A stretch of DNA of 34,280 nucleotides from Puniceicoccales bacterium (GTDB lineage Bacteria; Verrucomicrobiota; Verrucomicrobiia; Opitutales; UBA953). The stretch is from contig JAITIB010000040.1 in assembly GCA_031279675.1 (NCBI GenBank), positions 1 to 34,280 of the forward strand. The letters are read 5' to 3'. The position numbers and the translations under genes are program-made. Shown here piece after piece: positions 33,667-34,280 of the stretch (position 1 is its first letter; every line of letters begins with the position of its first letter). Below the pieces are notes generated by a model. That model was not told the origin of the DNA and did no database searches. It saw nothing but the letters and a program-made list of their open reading frames with translations.

Positions 33667-33739
33667 GTCTTTCGCAATCCCTTCCCAAGACGATTTGGGC
33701 AAAAACAGTTTTCAGTGCCGGAGCCGTTGGCCAAATGCG

Positions 33740-33832
33740 GAAGACCCCCGGCTTGCGACGGAGGTCTTCTTGTAAAAACGCCTTTTTGAGGCTGGAGAAA
33801 CGGCATGGAATATTCATGCCCGTTTTATTTTT
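33740..33832. terminator. Two further hairpins between convergent genes
   Basis: GAAGACC (33740-33746) pairs with GGTCTTC (33763-33769), extended by three pairs past a mismatch. AAACGGCATG (33798-33807) pairs with CATGC-C-CGTTT (33815-33825) with one bulged C and, on the plus strand, is followed by TATTTTTC. Between them, on the minus strand, GCCT-CAAAA-AGGC is followed by GTTTTT (33774-33792). They probably end the minus-strand operon and back up the receptor terminator. Confidence 0.55.
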
Positions 33833-33844
33833 CAGGGGCGGGCG

Positions 33845-33991
33845 TCACGGTGTTTCACGACAAACCACGAGCATTGAAGAAACCGTCTTTTCGAACCAGC
33901 GGGCCGGCTCCACCACCGCCAGAAAAAGCTGCAGGAGGATGGAAATGAAAATGAAGAGGGAAATGCCAATAATCGGGTTTGTCGCTTTCAT
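33845..33991 (-). CDS. 48-residue single-helix membrane protein
   Basis: This short frame starts MKATNPIIG, has one strong hydrophobic helix (IIGISLFIFISILLQLFLAV, about 7-26), then an amphipathic tail with ARWFEKTV and ends VVCRETP. It lies 28 bp downstream of the OsmC-family gene on the same strand, so the two probably share a transcript. No family is recognised. The clean helix and the position support a real gene, but its size leaves doubt. Confidence 0.6.
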   Translation of the reverse strand: MKATNPIIGISLFIFISILLQLFLAVVEPARWFEKTVSSMLVVCRETP

Positions 33992-34019
33992 TGTTTTATG
34001 CCGGATGGCGCGCCGGGTG

Positions 34020-34280
34020 TTAGCGTTTACTGAAATCCTCCGGGGCACGACTGCGGACAAGGCGTCCCGCGATCGTCTGGGAGTCGTTGAGCAGGTTGTA
34101 TATGGGGCAAGTCGCCTCCACGGCGTCGCGCAGGGCCAAAATGGCCTCTTCGGACTCCGGAGATTCGATGTGCACCGTGTAGTGGATATTTTCGTAGCGG
34201 GGCGGTTTCTCCGCGCCCGAGCCGTTGCGCGGAGAGAGGGTGCCTTCGACGCGGACTTCAATCGAGTCGAGCACGAGTTC
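34020..34280 (-). CDS. OsmC-family protein, C-terminal part (cut by window edge)
   Basis: The frame is open to the right edge of the window, so the N-terminal part is missing. The visible 86 residues include YENIHYTVHIESPES, followed by LRDAVEATCPIYNLL with the conserved second cysteine of OsmC/YhfA-type proteins, and end EDFSKR. OsmC and Ohr proteins reduce organic hydroperoxides with a cysteine pair; the first cysteine lies outside the window, so activity cannot be checked. The apparent GTG near 34274 is internal and not a start. A small membrane protein gene follows on the same strand. Confidence 0.8.
   Translation of the reverse strand, partial: ELVLDSIEVRVEGTLSPRNGSGAEKPPRYENIHYTVHIESPESEEAILALRDAVEATCPIYNLLNDSQTIAGRLVRSRAPEDFSKR

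Overview
The window is about 34 kb of high-GC bacterial chromosome, most likely from a member of the Verrucomicrobia (Verrucomicrobiota), family Opitutaceae. That placement is an inference from several features: a PEP-CTERM protein, a secreted protein with an autotransporter-associated beta-strand motif, a Tat-exported Gfo/Idh/MocA oxidoreductase, a TonB-dependent receptor (so the cell has an outer membrane), DAP-type MurE, and start sites with few Shine-Dalgarno sequences. I see no prophage, insertion sequence, CRISPR array or rRNA. One tRNA gene, tRNA-Thr(CGT), is present.

Layout. Positions 1-533 hold no gene; they carry a 21-bp palindromic tandem repeat, two strong hairpins (one a good terminator) and dispersed palindromic repeats. 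Next come an M42 aminopeptidase (-), a divergent two-component pair (OmpR-type regulator and histidine kinase, +), MurJ (-, overlapping the kinase gene tail to tail), a Gfo/Idh/MocA oxidoreductase (-), RsmE (+), a secreted beta-strand-repeat protein (+), Obg (-), SufD (+), a TIM-barrel isomerase and NuoJ (-), ribosomal protein S1 (+) and a TrmH-family methyltransferase (-). A PEP-CTERM protein and a small membrane-anchored ORF riddled with palindromes follow on the minus strand. NuoM and NuoN overlap by 4 bp on the plus strand. Then come CorA, a secreted hypothetical protein and tRNA-Thr (-), a CvpA-like membrane protein, two tandem paralogues of an unrecognised repeat family, a small basic helix-turn-helix protein, MurE with a DinG-type Fe-S helicase (4-bp overlap), a TonB-dependent receptor, a 48-residue membrane protein (-), and the C-terminal part of an OsmC-family protein cut by the right edge.

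The genes are mostly housekeeping: cell wall (murJ, murE), translation (rpsA, rsmE, trmH-like, obg, tRNA-Thr), respiration (nuoJ, nuoM, nuoN) and Fe-S assembly (sufD). The observations most worth a second look are: (1) two adjacent genes (24427-26194) encoding a duplicated domain of about 100 residues with a YGFS signature, one secreted and one apparently cytoplasmic; (2) a NuoM in which the TM7 lysine, normally essential for proton pumping, is a leucine, while the partner NuoN keeps all its key residues; (3) a cluster of short palindromes that keeps an ORF open at 17677-17854 and recurs near 418-454; and (4) the hairpin-rich tandem repeat at the left edge.
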